A DNA stretch of 64,000 bases from Styela clava (taxonomy: Eukaryota; Chordata; Ascidiacea; Stolidobranchia; Styelidae), in contig NC_135258.1 in the NCBI RefSeq assembly GCF_964204865.1, positions 6,315,001-6,379,000 on the forward strand, written 5' to 3'. The notes beneath the pieces were generated by a model. The model was not told the DNA's origin and searched no databases. It worked only from the letters and a program-made list of their open reading frames with translations. Both the position numbers and the translations under genes were made by a program. Positions 1 to 14,000 of this stretch are shown here, in pieces. The number at the start of each line of letters is the position of its first letter. Position 1 is the first letter of the stretch.

Positions 1-3000
1 GTACGGATATCGAAGGGGCTAATTGAAAGTAATACTGCAGTTGGTGAGTTTTCAGTCTTATAGAATGTCGAGTTTGCCATATGGTCTGAGCAATGTGATA
101 TTTCGAATTCCATTTCGATAAGCTATCGATAGGAGGTATAGCGTAATGAATATACAGGGAGTCCTCGGGTTACGACGGTCGCGACTTACGCTGTTTCGAG
201 GTTACGCATTCCATAAAAATAAAAAAGATAATACTGTACTGTAATATCTAAGCCCTTAAACTGGATCATTGTGATCACAAAAATCAGTGCTTTGGGCTCA
301 TTGGTTTTCGTCATATACATCGTAAATGACGTGGACAATACAGTACGATATGAGTACGTACGAGTAATTTATGTACTGTACGGTATAATGTTCCGACTTA
401 CACTGAAATTCGGGTTACACCGATTCTCATGAACGAAACCACGTCGTAAGTTGAGGACTGCCTGTACATAAAAAACATCTTCTCATATCTATAACACTTG
501 GTATATAGAGAGTTCTCTTTGGTTCCCTTTATGCGTAAACACTCATTTGAAGACATTTAACATACCAATCAAATTTTTATTTAAATTGTTCCCGTAAAAA
601 GCTGATTGAAATGTGAATATGTTTTTTGTTCCATGTATATATTATAACTTTATTTTTCACAACTTCGTAACCTACAGAATCAACGTTTATTGTTGTCAAA
701 CTCAATTTCTTTGCAGCTTTTTCATATTGATCTTCTGTTAAGTAAACTTTTCAAAGTCAAGGCATTGAAAAGCGTTCATTTTAATTAATGTTTTAGACAT
801 GAAACAATGTTACATGCGCTCAACTGTATTATAGAAAACATGAATACTTCAAATAGAGCATAGATTCACTTTGGGTAGATTCCTGAGCATGGTGTTTAAA
901 TCGAAATCTCTCTACTATGATAAGGCACCATAGGAAGAACGAACTTTTTTGTCACCAAATTTTGTAGATATTGATTAAAACTAGATTTTTTTTTAATAAT
1001 AACGATTATAAAAGTAAACCAAAACCGACAGATATTACGTGATATCCCATTAAAATTAAATATATAATAGATTCGAATTTCCCATTAAATTCATTTTATT
1101 TTCTATTCAGTCCCCGAAGTGCCTCAAGACGTTGCAATAAGTAATATCACCAGTTCAACAGTAGTCGCAGTCATCACACCTCCAAACAATACTCTAATTG
1201 CTGTCACACAATATATCATAACAGTGAGGTAACATATTATTAAATATTTTAAGTAGAGAAAAGTTTTTCCATTTCACGAGTTAGAGATATCCATTAAGCT
1301 GATTGTATATTACGACTCTTGTCAGCAATAATGTAACGAGAATATCGGTCGGAGACCGAAGACTTATTGATCGAGCGATAATTAATTAATTAATATCTCG
1401 CTAATTATACGACCCAAAATCTATAGGCTTCTGGTCCGTGATATGATGCATGCACATGCAAAATTTGGAGCAGATTCAACCTCGCGTTCGTGAGATAACG
1501 CGTTCATCTAACAGACATACATACAGACAGACAGACAAATACCTATCAATATACCATCTATCGGGCGCTATCAAGAGTACTCTATGAGATGTAGGTCCAG
1601 TAATCGGGGTTACGGCATTGAACGTCACAATACGCCCGAACGATCTTAAGATCGATAGGTAACAATAATGAAAACGCTTAAGTTCCTGACTCAGAAATAA
1701 TGACTTCTTACTCAATTCTTTACCAAATTCTTCTCCAGTTTCGACCCAGGGTAATAAAATACGACTACGACTGCAAAACTTTTCTTCCTAATTCCATGGT
1801 CCCTGCTACCCACACTAAAAAACTGGCATCACATATTGTTAGTATGAAATCATATATTTCAGGTTTCTATATTGATAACTCCCCTCTATATACATATATC
1901 ACTTTGTGAAACATATTTACATTCTTTTTATTAACATAGACAAGATATCGATGACTGCAATTCATTTAATGACGCAAGTTGCCATGAGAACGACCAGCAA
2001 ACATTCGCAGCTACAGCTGACAACAGATACACAATAACTGGCCTACAAGCCTACAGGTAAAGTTTTTTATTAATTACAATGCTATTTTTTACAATATTTG
2101 GTGATAAAATAATAAACAGATATATTTTATGTTGGAATATCCAGGAAAACATAAAATTAAACAACATAGGTTGAAGCTGATTACTGATTTTTAAATGGCG
2201 AAAAGCACAGTGTGACAACAAACGATTAAACTCTGAGCTAATGCTTTAGCCAGTACAGTCATGTGTAAGCATTGCAGCCTTATTCGTAATTTTAAACAAC
2301 ACTAAATAACATAAGGTTATAAATTGATAAAATCTAGTAAATACATGAGATAATAATAATATTCAACATTTCTCATTTTAACATAGAAAATACGTCGTCT
2401 CTGTGGTCGCCGTATCTCTCGGTGGGAGAGGTGAATCAAGTTCGAATTTTACATTTACTACAGCCGCTGGACGTAAGTATCCTGAAGTATATATTCTCTG
2501 AATGTCAATTACATTACCATTTTAATTTTAACATATACTTTTTTACAGGACCAAACCCCATCTTTAATGTAGTGACTGTATCACTACCGGAAGTAATTAT
2601 TGTGACGTTCAATGCCGGAACCCCGATTACTGGACCTACATCTCATGGAGTAATCTTGATAGCGCCCGATGGATCAATTCGGCAAGCGGCGGTTAGTACG
2701 CGCATATATATAATATTTAAATACGCAAATAATTTAGAATATGTTGGAGTTATTTCCGCAAAACAATGTTGTGCGTTTTTTAGATTCAAATATTATATAC
2801 TAAACGTCAAAGTCGGAATCTCTAATGGAAACTAAAAAGACTTATAACCATAGTGTGTTGTGATTTAGACCTAGTGTTGAGTTTTTTTTTTTTATTTGCT
2901 GTATACTTCGCGACGGATAGGAATGTTAACAAATAACGAGTTGGATACTATCTGGAAAGGAAAATTAAATATATAATAAAAAAATATGTTGTTACTGGCT

Positions 3001-6000
3001 TGAAGCATTCTGGCAAGCCCTATGGCTCGTGGCCCCCTTTCGTAAGCATTTTATACTGATGGGCTCGCTGTTTATGATTCCAGTAGTATTTATAGTGTTA
3101 TTTTTATGGATAGATTCCGACTACCATTATGTTAATGCTCAACAGAGTGAAAGTACCCGATAAAATAACCTTAGCGAGCAATGAGCATAGGAAGAACGTT
3201 TTTTTAGTAAAACAAGGCAAGGGCAAGGTAAAATCAGTTTTGTTTCTAGCCTTGTGAACACACATTAACTTATCCCCGAGCCCCCGATTTGGAACTACTG
3301 ATAAATCATATCTGCGTTCAATAAATGCAGAAACATTAAGTCTAAATAAAAATCGTTATTCCAGGTTACAGCATCATTATCATCTTCGATATCTATAACC
3401 GTTCCAAATGTTTCATATAATACTGTTTATAAGCTTCATATTACATCAACCGTAAACGATGTTGGTTCATCTCAATTACCACCAGGAACAACCGTTACAT
3501 CAGGTATGAAATTTACGTGAACATGTATTATATTTTATACAAATTGTTCCACAGATTTGCTTTAAACTAGTATCAGGCAGGACAACAAGCCTAGCTGTAC
3601 GTACATACAAGATGTACTATGTGTTTCGGAGAACGCGAACCTTTTTGCCCCAGTATCGCATATCAAAAATATCATACGTGGATTAGGTGAAGAGTGTGCA
3701 GTTTAATCGCGAATCATTGACACATCAAATAGCTACTTGTGTATTTCTTAGCAATATTGTCAGTAGATACTGGTTTAAATGTAATTTCAAGCTCTTAACA
3801 CCCGTAGAGTAATGAATCTACCGACACCTTACGTCGATAAATCATAGCAAATTTTCATCTCTACCTCAAACCATATTTGCCAAGAATGACGCTGATGCCA
3901 AGGCGCCGTTTAAAATCGCCCCTATAAAATATCAAATAAAATAGTCTAGTAGATACAATTTAAAATTACGAAATTTCAGAAGTTGATATAATTGTCTTAC
4001 AGTACCTTCAAGTCCGTCATTCACCGTGGCACGTGATAGTGACGTTCAGCTTACACTGACAATACAAGCTGATGGAGCAACATCTTACTTGGTTTCATAT
4101 ATACAGGTAATATGACTGTTTTTTACAATATACGTTATGTGCAAGCTTCGTGCATTGTACTGACCAATTGTAGCTTGCTATTGAATTCACGTCCAATTAC
4201 CCAGTAATTGCAAATACTTTGACGATAATACTTTGATTTCATAAATGGTTGAAGATGCAAAAAGCGAATACGAAATCAACTCTTTTTATATATTGCAAAA
4301 AAAGTATTATACTCTACTTTTGAATTTCTCAAAAATACTACAATCATCAAAACTTTGTTGCAGTGCAGTTCATCAAATTCAAATTCAAACTGACAAGTGT
4401 TAAAGCATCTATATCTGTTAATACTATAAATATTATCTAATGTCAAGGATTATAAACTTTTAAAAGCAGAAATTTTACATAATAAATTAGCTTGCTATTT
4501 TTTGTTTTTAAACATTTGAAGTTGATGCCACAGTTATTAATTAAAAGCCTTTTCACAGATTATAAATATTAATATATGTTCATACATTTCAGGCCAATTG
4601 TCCCAACTGCACTGCTCAGACTTTAACGTCTACTGACACAACTGTGGTTCTGAGTGAACTCATAGCATATACAACATACAAGTATGTTAAGTTTTATTGC
4701 TTAGGTTATGAAGCCATAACCAAGTTTGTTACACCTGTTACTATTGACTATTGTATTTATAATTAAAACTTGATTTTAAAAATGTGCAAATGAATGATAT
4801 GCCAATGTGGGAATCATTTTTGTCATATTTTGACTGGTGAAATTTTTTATACAAGGTGAATTAAAAACAGAACCCATAAATTTCTTAATTGTATCTACTA
4901 AAATAAAGAAAATTTACATGACACTGTAGACAAACGTTTTTCCAGTAGTCCTAGTGTGCTTTACGCAAAAGGTATGTTTGTCCAGATTATGTCCAAATGA
5001 CCTGAGTTGTTCTTTTTTGTCACTCTATATTTCAACTTGTCAGACGGATCACAAAAACAAAAGCAAATATGATTGCACCGAGACGTATTACAATTCTCCC
5101 TTTGCATCATAACGTTGGTATTCCATTTAAAACTGAATTTGCTGCTCTCACTACTTCAAATAGAAGATATTTGTTCAATGTACCTGCTTGATTTGCTGCA
5201 ATTCTCCTTTTTACCTCCACAAGGAAATTTTATACCGAACTTTTCACCTAGACCCGCTATCCTGTTGAATCTCTTCCTTGTATTTTGTGTCAACACTTTT
5301 TCAACCTCCAATAATTTATTTCTTCTCTATATTTACAGAATATCTGCATTTGCTGTATCCGCAGCTGGAACCAGTTCAAGAACTACCTTATCACAGCGGA
5401 CAAGAGCAGGAAGTAAGTTTATTTTCTTCGGATAGCGTTGTTACAATGTTTATTTTCTGTGCTATAAAATAATCCAACTCACCCATTTTGTGTGAACATT
5501 TTGAATGCAATACAAATGTGTCTGACAGGAAGCCAAATGCCATTGTAGATGTTAAAACGACTGCTGTTTTTGCATTTGTTTACAAAATTAAAAACTGTCC
5601 GAGAGGAATGATTTTAAACCAATCATATGCTACAGAAGCAGTCAATGACATTGAGTTAAAGAAGTCAAAAAATGCGAAATATTTATATATACATCCATTG
5701 TAGACTTTGCAATGTAAAAACCCCATGCCAGATCAAATATACAAATGTGGAACCTGCCAAATACATGATGAAATATATGTACCCACACATTGCACTTTTT
5801 TTACACTTTCAAGCTCCTACTCTCAGAGATCCAAACTACACAACATCTTTTACAAATACGAGCGATGAAGAGACGTACCCTCCCTATTACACTGTCACAG
5901 TTAACAACGTATGTGAGGAAAAGTCTGTTGTATTTAATGAAGATACTGGAGTAATTACAAAAATGATTTATATAGTTACTCAAAATGGGTCAACAGGTAA

Positions 6001-8761
6001 ATGGAATTATTCTTACTTTGAAAAATTAGATGATATTCATAAATATTTATATATTTATGGTTATGCCTTGCTCTACATATAGTACTCTTCATAAGAAGCC
6101 ATTTTTATGTAAGACTCAGAAGCTAATATATTATGGAATGATCAGTTATTTTTAGATTCAGAATTCCCTATCCATATTTTTGCACTCGGGGTAATTTATT
6201 GTGCATGTGATTAGAACCCATTTTAATCTGCGATACCAAATTAGTAAAAACCAACGTTGTTTGGTATGTCCAGTAGGGAACAATCGGTTTGAGGATTTTG
6301 CATGATATGTCCTTCTAGTAGCAACCTGCATATTCAACTATACATAAAATTTGAAAGATATTTTCCCAGTAATGGTTTAATAATAACGCGATTTTCATCC
6401 TTGCAACAAGGCTCTAGCAGAACGATTCATAGTCTGTTGTTCATTTTGTTTCAAAATAAAAAATTTTCCATGGAACTATGTACAACATGATAAAAGACTA
6501 ATTGTGCCTATTTATTTTGCAGTGAGCATTGATTTATCAAGATTTTGGGCAACTTTTGGTCAAGAAGATGTTTCTTCTCCTTATGTTTCTTTTACCGTTC
6601 GATGCGAGAATACCAGTAATCGAAAAAAGCGTGCTGTTGTGAACAATGGTGTAGTTATTGGTAAGTTTAGTATCGTGACTGATAATTTTACAAAAGCATA
6701 CTATGTTTTTCTGATGTTTCATTTAAAAATGTTTTGGTGTGTATGAGCGTGTCAACGATTATACATATTCAGAAGCACAATTTATTTTTAAATAATCGAG
6801 TTACTCCCAGATGAACTACTGACAGCTAATTATAGTCTATTTTATCTTATTCTTCGGGACCGTTTCGGGATTGAAACTCTGAAAATCACTGCATTTTTTG
6901 TATTATGCCTATATTTACGACCATGTCTAAAACTGTCCAATGGCAGTCAAAAAACGAGAACGATATGAATGTTTAAAATCAAACCTGAAAATATTTCTGA
7001 GTGACAAAAAGTTCGGAGCAACTGCTCTTACGGAGGTTAACATGGGAGTCGATTCTCGGGGAAACACCCGTTTTAATCTTACTCATGGTTAAGAAAAGAT
7101 GTGCACCTTCTTTTTCGAATGTCTTCATAATCATTTTGTATAATTTAACACCATTAAAACTTGATTACAGTATCTTTCCTGGCATCCATATTCATGCTTT
7201 CAATGTGGTTTTTATCATTCATGTATCGCTTTTATGCTGATTATGGATTCAAAATATCATTACATACTTCCATGCATAAAGGTGCTGACAATACTTGCCA
7301 AACGGGTACGAATACAGAATGTAATGGACGATTGAAACCAGACACAGCCTACACTATACGAGTATGTGGTGCGAATGAAGATAACAATTCAGTTTGTACT
7401 AAACCGAGTGTAGTTGTAAAAACTTCATGTAAGAAAAATACACTTTGTGAATTATATATATGTATTTTGACTGTGAACTATATGACCTTGTCAGGCATGG
7501 ATGAGAACCTGTACCTTCTTCATATTCAAACATTTATTGCTGAACAACAAGTCAGTCATATAAACTTGATCTCAAAACTTTGAATCTGAAACATTCGTAT
7601 ATCATTAGAGCCAGAGATTTTATATTGAAAATACGTTCATCCATCAGGGCTGGATTGGGGTAAATTTTACAACAAAAATGTATGTAAACATATTTATTTG
7701 TATCACATATAGCGGTTGTGCAATAATTGACGATTCTTCATCTTACTAGGGAGAGACTGTCCAGATAATCACCACTTGTTCATATTTTCTTTACGGTACA
7801 CAAACAGCAGTTCCCAATTTTATATCACCGTTGATAAATTCAATTTTGCTTTTGAAATTTGGCGATTGGAAAACGATAGAATAAAATTTGGAGAATCCTT
7901 GATATAAGATGTGGTTTACAAAATAGAATTCAAAGAAACTAACCTTAAAAGCTAGGTTTAAAAATAAATGTTAATATGCGTTTTACCCCTTCTTTTTTCA
8001 GTACGCGAACTTACTGCAGGGGAAGTAGCTGCAATTATGCTTTGCTATATTCTAGTACTCATTATCATCATTCGCATTACTGTATATTGCGTGGAAAGAA
8101 GGTAATCATATTTGATATCAATAGCATTATCACTGTACCATGGCGTAATATTAGACAGACTATCTTAGCACATCATAGATAGATAGATTGATCCCATCGT
8201 TTCTTTACAAATCAAGAAAGTTATTTGTGTTTAATTGGCTTTTTGAATTTTCTTTTATAATTATATAGCAATGAAAAAAATTATAAAAAAGTGTATTTTT
8301 TTTTTAAGACGAGTGTCTTCTGAAGTCTTATTCATATTGATAACCTTTTTTTGACTTACAATTTTTTTTACCAGGCGATCTCATATTCGAAAACATAGAG
8401 TATCGAGAAGTGGAAAACAAAATCCGGCAGTTGATTTTACGATGAGTCAACAAAAAGATCAGTCGGATTCAGCAGCTGAGCCTCAGACACAACACACCGA
8501 ACCAGCAGTTGTGAGTATCTCATTAAAAAAGCATATTTTGAAAATCTCAATTTTTGCTTCTACATAGTCTTCATGTTAGCAGTCAATTTGTTTTGAGAAC
8601 ATTTTATTACAATCGTCAAATCTCCTGTTTGTTTTCATAGTTCTCGTGCAACCTTTCAGGAGGCGAGGGTTTTAGTTTTTTTGAGGTTCAATTTATACAA
8701 AATATATAATAAATTTTATACGATAGCCTACTTCACATTGTTAATTTTTTTTCAGGCATAA
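1..8761 (+). CDS. Fibronectin-III transmembrane protein, RPTP-like ectodomain (5' end outside window)
   Basis: Exons read with GT/AG sites and continuous phase: 1-43, 1111-1228, 1940-2056, 2387-2472, 2549-2691, 3365-3503, 4003-4106, 4593-4681, 5339-5412, 5814-5996, 6523-6660, 7282-7428, 8002-8101, 8375-8510, 8756-8761. They total 1623 bases, an exact reading of 540 residues plus stop. Residues 16-120, 122-215 and 216-304 look like fibronectin III domains (for example YTITGLQAYRKYVVSVVAVS). Residues 305-460 resemble the membrane-proximal region of receptor tyrosine phosphatases: a YIV strand, a furin-like RKKR at 399-402 and a CNGRLKPDTAYTIRV strand. A hydrophobic helix at about 469-484 is followed by a basic stop-transfer and a Gln/Ser-rich tail of about 50 residues with no phosphatase domain. 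Likely a surface adhesion or receptor-like protein. The start of exon 7282 is uncertain: 7169 also has AG and an open frame. Confidence 0.72.
1335..1675 (+). mobile_element. GACA-ending repeat element, copy A, with captured exon fragment
   Basis: This intron repeat begins ACGAGAATATCGGTCGGAGA, passes through TAATTAATTAAT, a GCACATGCAAAATTTGGAGC block and a GACA run, and ends in the palindromic GATCTTAAGATCGATAGGTAA. The same blocks recur at about 12.1, 24.6, 44.1, 55.6 and 60.8 kb. Here the stretch before the terminal palindrome is replaced by a host exon fragment. No protein is encoded. It looks like a non-autonomous element of unknown class. Confidence 0.65.
1558..1632 (-). repeat. Inverted copy of part of the host FN3 exon
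   Basis: The minus strand matches bases 2598-2672 of the exon at 2549-2691 at 71 of 75 positions by hand count, including codons for TFNA.TPITGPTSH. The copy sits in intron 2, opposite in orientation to its source, between the TACCTATCAATATAC and GATCTTAAGATCGAT blocks of a repeat element. It is not expected to be spliced into the gene. Confidence 0.85.
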
Positions 8762-11085
8762 CAGGGAGAAGAATGACGGTCTGAAAGAAGCTGTAATACT
8801 AATCTACAAGCCATAAAAATTTCAGACAGAATTTTTTTTTTTAATTTACTAAAATAACTTTAATATGAATTATGCTAACTATTTGTTTTCTCGTGGAAAT
8901 TAAAAATGGAACTATTTCATATATCGTAATAACATATTCTCCAACATGAATGAATCAGCCAAAACATAGAAAACTAACAAATGTAGTTACTCAATGGTCA
9001 GTCTACGGTCAGTTAACGGTCGACCCCGATTTTGTTTTGCGCGTTCCCGAAGATATTGTCCTGTCTAAAAGTTGCGTTTTATTCTCAATGTGAAAACCCA
9101 TATATTAAAAACAACAACGATTATTTGAACGATTAATCTGGAAGTAAACGAAATATTTCCAAATTTATTTTGAAATTGAAATAACTGCTAAAATTCTAAA
9201 AACTTTCGTATTAAAGCTGACTAAAGGGATGCTCAAAGCCTCCTCAGAAGATAAAACTGATTTGTGTTTCAGGACACATTTGTGCCACCAGCTGTGAGAA
9301 GTCTACTCTTTTATATTAAACAAAGATTGTCTAGTAATTTTAAGTTCTACGCGCCTCTTTGTTCGGTCGTTAACACACACACATCAGAAATTGTTTTATG
9401 ACGTGATTTCATTACCGAATATCACGAATTCAGGAAAGTAAATGTTGTCTCCGTGAGCTATAAAAATTTATTGAATTTCCGAGAACAAAATTAGTATCGT
9501 ACCAGTCAGTATAATAGGATTATCACTATATATTGAGAGAATATAAAAAAGCTTTTAAGCGAGGAAGGGGCTCATGCAGATAATCGTAAAAATAATTAAT
9601 TTAAAAAAACTTTAAATTAATTCATGTTGAAACAAATTTATATAACCAGTTTTTATTAACAAAATTAGGTAAGTGTCACAAACTAATATGAAAATTGTTA
9701 AATAAATTCAATAAATTTATGAACATAATTACAAATGATTGGAGATGGGAAAAATGCAACGTATCAGCTGTGAGTACTGTTTCACATTAAACAAAGCTCC
9801 GTTTAGTACCTTTCAGTTCTACGCAACTCTTGGTTCGACCTATAAAACGCGAACTTCATGGGTTGTTGTATTACAAGATTTTATTGAATATCCGCTCTAG
9901 GATACCCTTATTCTCTGTCGTTCTGTTTGTCTGCCTGTTCAGATGTAACGTCAAAACGGCTGACTAAATCTGGATGAAATTGCTTAAGTGGGTTATCCTG
10001 TCACCCTAGTAATGTGCGTTTTATATAAAGCCTAGATTGAGGTTTTGTTTCCATGGCAACAACGAAAAACGCGCTAATCGTTATGAAATTATTTTTTCAC
10101 AATTTATCGTCGTTTTTTCGTCAACCAAGTTGGACATTGAAATTCCGAGAACGCTACCTTTTTCATGAGAAAATTGCCTCGATTGTCCATAAACTGGAAA
10201 AGACTTAGGAATTTTAGTGAACATTATTTTGTTTTGTAACCACAGTATATCAGTCACGTGAGTATGTCTACAAAACGCCGAGAGCCTGGAATGAACTGGC
10301 AGTTTTGGTAACCCGCTCACTTACTAACGCTGCTGTTATAGATCAGCAAGTTTCTATGGATGGTTACTGATTACTAGAGTGCGGGCCTCAACTATCAGCG
10401 GAAATTCTGAAGCGACATGTTACTGAATATCACGCATTCATAAAATGAAATGTTGTCTCTTTGAATCATATTTTTAATAGATTTTCCAATGAATAAAATT
10501 GGTATTGTAGGATTTAGGACCTTCCTAACCTCTCTTCGCTGTGAACTCTAGAATTTAATTCAAAGTCGTATGACCCCAAGTGTTTATTACAGATATGCAA
10601 GATAAAATCACTTGTTACGTACCAAAATTTTCTGATAAAGAATTACAAATCGAGAGAAAAACTTTGGACAAATTTGATAATCAAGACTAACTTGATATTA
10701 CAAACTAACTGAACATTTAGAAGATAATAATATATTGTGTAGTAGTTTACACTGAAACAAAGATTGCTGATCTGTGATTTTCCCATAATTTGTCTACTAA
10801 ATCTATTTTGATTTTATGAAATATAAATAATGACTACAGTTTTTACCATCAGAAGAATGAGTAGTTGAATACTTGTCCTACCAGGCTTACTCCCGATGAT
10901 CAGATATGTAAAAAATTAAATGAATACAAATCAAAAGAACAACTTTGGATCATTTGACAATCAAGATTGTCCTATAGTTATTTCAAAGCTCAAGCAGTGT
11001 AAGTTAAAAAATTGTAGACGATTAGTATAAACGACTATGATTCATTATATTAGAATGTTTTGCAAATATGTACAAATCTAAACAA
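8762..11085. other. Intergenic stretch with degenerate repeats
   Basis: No convincing exon is seen. A block at about 9290-9420 (ATTAAACAAAG ... TTCTACGC) recurs in diverged form at about 9765-9860. A repeat starting near 9886 (CCGCTCTAGGATACCCTTAT, then GTCTG units and AACGGCTGA) recurs near 29264-29400. The rest is AT-rich sequence. Confidence 0.45.
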
Positions 11086-14000
11086 TTAAAATAACTGAAT
11101 GTTGATATTTTTGCAGAATTCATGATCGACAACCTGCTGAATTGCTAGTCGCTGATGTTTATCATCATGTGTCATTCTTGTGATCAAATCATGGGCCAAG
11201 TGAGGGTAAGGAATCAGTAAATCACTGGGATCAATAACTTTAAATTGTCGACCTAAATAATTCATGTTCGACGTATTAGACCATAATTTATACAAGATGT
11301 AACCCAAGTTATGAATATCGTCGAATGTTGACAATAAAAACCTTGCCGCACGGTTAAAATAAACAATTTTCACATTTTGCATGTCAAGTGAAAACAGAAT
11401 ACCCCACTTCCATGTTCCATGAGCAACATTATGTTTATGCAGATGTTGTAAACCACTAACTATCTGTTTTGCTTGTACGAGAACAAGTCTTGGATCAAAC
11501 GGAAATCTGTTTTCCTTTCTCTCTTTATAATATCCACCAAGAAGTCGAAACTGGCATCTTTCAGTAGCAACAAAATATCTCAAACGTTCCCTCAATGGAC
11601 CATGAGCAAAGACGGATATTACATTTGAATGAGGTGAAAGTTGTTGGATACGTTTCATTATGTGAGGTGAGTCTTGAAGCAATTTAGTATACAGCCATAT
11701 TTCTACAGGTTGTGTACCTGAATTTGGAAGTTGCAATTGGCCTTCATGGACTTGGTGGCCCGTTTCCTTAAAATCATTTTTTCTTTGAACCACCAGATGG
11801 TATCAGTGATTTGTATCCGATCTAAAAATGTGAAACCCTGATCTGAAGCGGATTTGATGCTTTGAAAAAAATATATCATCACACTGTGGGATAAAGTAAA
11901 ACATGATGATGCATACGATTTGAAGAAAAATAAAATTTCTGACTTGAATAAACTGCAAATGCTTTGTACTACTTGTTCAAAATAAAAAGTGCGAAGTTAC
12001 AAAAATGTTTTCATGTTTACCACTAAACGACTTATTGAACGACACGAAGAATGATTGAAGGTGGAATCTTTACTGATGGATCTTAAGATCGGTAAATATG
12101 TTGATAGGTATTTGTATGTCTGTCTGTTTGTCTGTTAGATGAACGCAATATCTCACGAAGATGAGGTTAAATCTGCTACAAATGTGCATTCATCACATCT
12201 CAGACCAGAAGCCTATTGATCGAATTATTAATTAATTAGTGATGGGACACACGGTGTCACTATGGAGTACGGGCGCTGTTTTTGGCGATCACCGAGCGAT
12301 ATTCTCGTTTTAGCTTTACTGGTAGAGGTAGAGGTAAAGGTAGAGTTTTTTTTAATTTTATTGATGAACAAACAATACTGTTAATAGGCAAATTCTTAAA
12401 ATCAGTTTATTCAATGAGGTCATTACAGTACTTTATTTTACGTTTAAAGAAAATGTAAGATAATTTGGAAAACAATTTCAAAAAAGAATGAAAGTAAAGA
12501 TGAAATCAATATTCACACCTTCTGATGTCAAAGATGCGTTTCTAATCTTTTCTTTCTCTTCAAGATATTTTGCAAAGTGGAAATTATTAACAAGCTTTGA
12601 TAATGAAGTTGCAACTTGTGAAGAATGACTGAATTAATATTGATTAGTTTTAGGATGAAAATTTAATTGAGTTTATTTGGTATTGTGTCATAATGATATC
12701 TGCAGTGTTGAATAATCATGGTAATTCCAAAATATATTGTTCGAAGATAATACCTACAAAACATGTCTGGCTAATTCCAGTTTATACCATGTGATAGACA
12801 AGAGATTTTCTTGCTACATAGAAAATAACATTTGGATTATTAGGTTATCATCCATCCAAACAATGCTCGGGACAAGAATTCAAATAAGACTGTGACTAAA
12901 TAGGGACCAGGTATTACTACATATAAATATACAAACCTTTTGGTTTTCTGTTTTGTTGACAAATCTGATTTGAAAGTTCCATTTTCAAAATGTGGAAACA
13001 AAAGTTCATCATGACTACTTGTCGGAGAGCTTTGTGATCTGCCAAGTGGAGATTCCTTCTGTAGATCTCGGAATAGTAAACCTGAACACAGAAAATTAAC
13101 TTTTTAGATAAATCGTTACTTTCACTTAGCGGTCAAACTATATAATTGGGCCTTTGACAATCACAATATTTTCAAGCAAGCTACCGAAATCTTATGAATG
13201 AAAATGTAGTAAACCTAACTACTGACAGCTTCGGAATATCTGCATATAATCAGCAGTCAGCAAACTATAAATATACCTGGATATCTCGAACCGTCGAAAT
13301 AGTTCCTACCTTTTACATTTGGTGGAGCCATATATTGATGAGAAAGAACTTCGTTTATCATTGGACGTTTACGAGGAATAAACTGCAGCATCCATTCCAG
13401 TAAATCTTTTGCAATTTCTTTGTCTGGAACTAAAAGTCCATCCAGATTCATGTTGTTGTGGTTTTTCATGAGATGATTCCAAAGATCTCTTTCATTACCA
13501 AAGGGATGTTCGCCGCCACTCCATACGTAGTAAACAATGACAGCCAGTGAATATATGTCATTTTTTTGAGAAGTTGGAAATCCAGACACAAATGATTCAG
13601 GGGGTCTGCAACCGTCAGTACCGAGGCCTTTTCTTGTGTAAACTGTTAGAGTCTTTGACTCTATGACTTCACTTATGCCAAAATCACCAATTTTGACAAC
13701 TTTTTGATCAAGGGATAAAAACACATTGTCAGGTTTAAGGTCTTTGTGCACTACAAGTTTATCATGAATGTATTGAATTCCAGCAAATAACTGTTTTACA
13801 AAGTCAAGTGCGAGTTAAGGATCAAATGGGATTTCGGCCTTCTTCCGATTTTCCACATAACTTCTCAAGTTATCTTGATTACATCTGTCCATTGCAAATT
13901 GCAATATACATATATTTCATTGGGCCTTGTTGGTATTCGTCTGAGTGAATTGCAAAGACGACATGAGTGTGAGGGTTCAGTAGGAAAAGAATTTTTGCTT

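Noticed and set aside
7170-7281. Open reading upstream of the last FN3 exon encoding a hydrophobic stretch (FLASIFMLSMWFLSFMYRF)
   Set aside because: It can be spliced in phase from the 7169 AG, but it is T-rich like intron sequence and would put a second membrane segment inside the ectodomain. The acceptor at 7282 fits the domain better. Not excluded.
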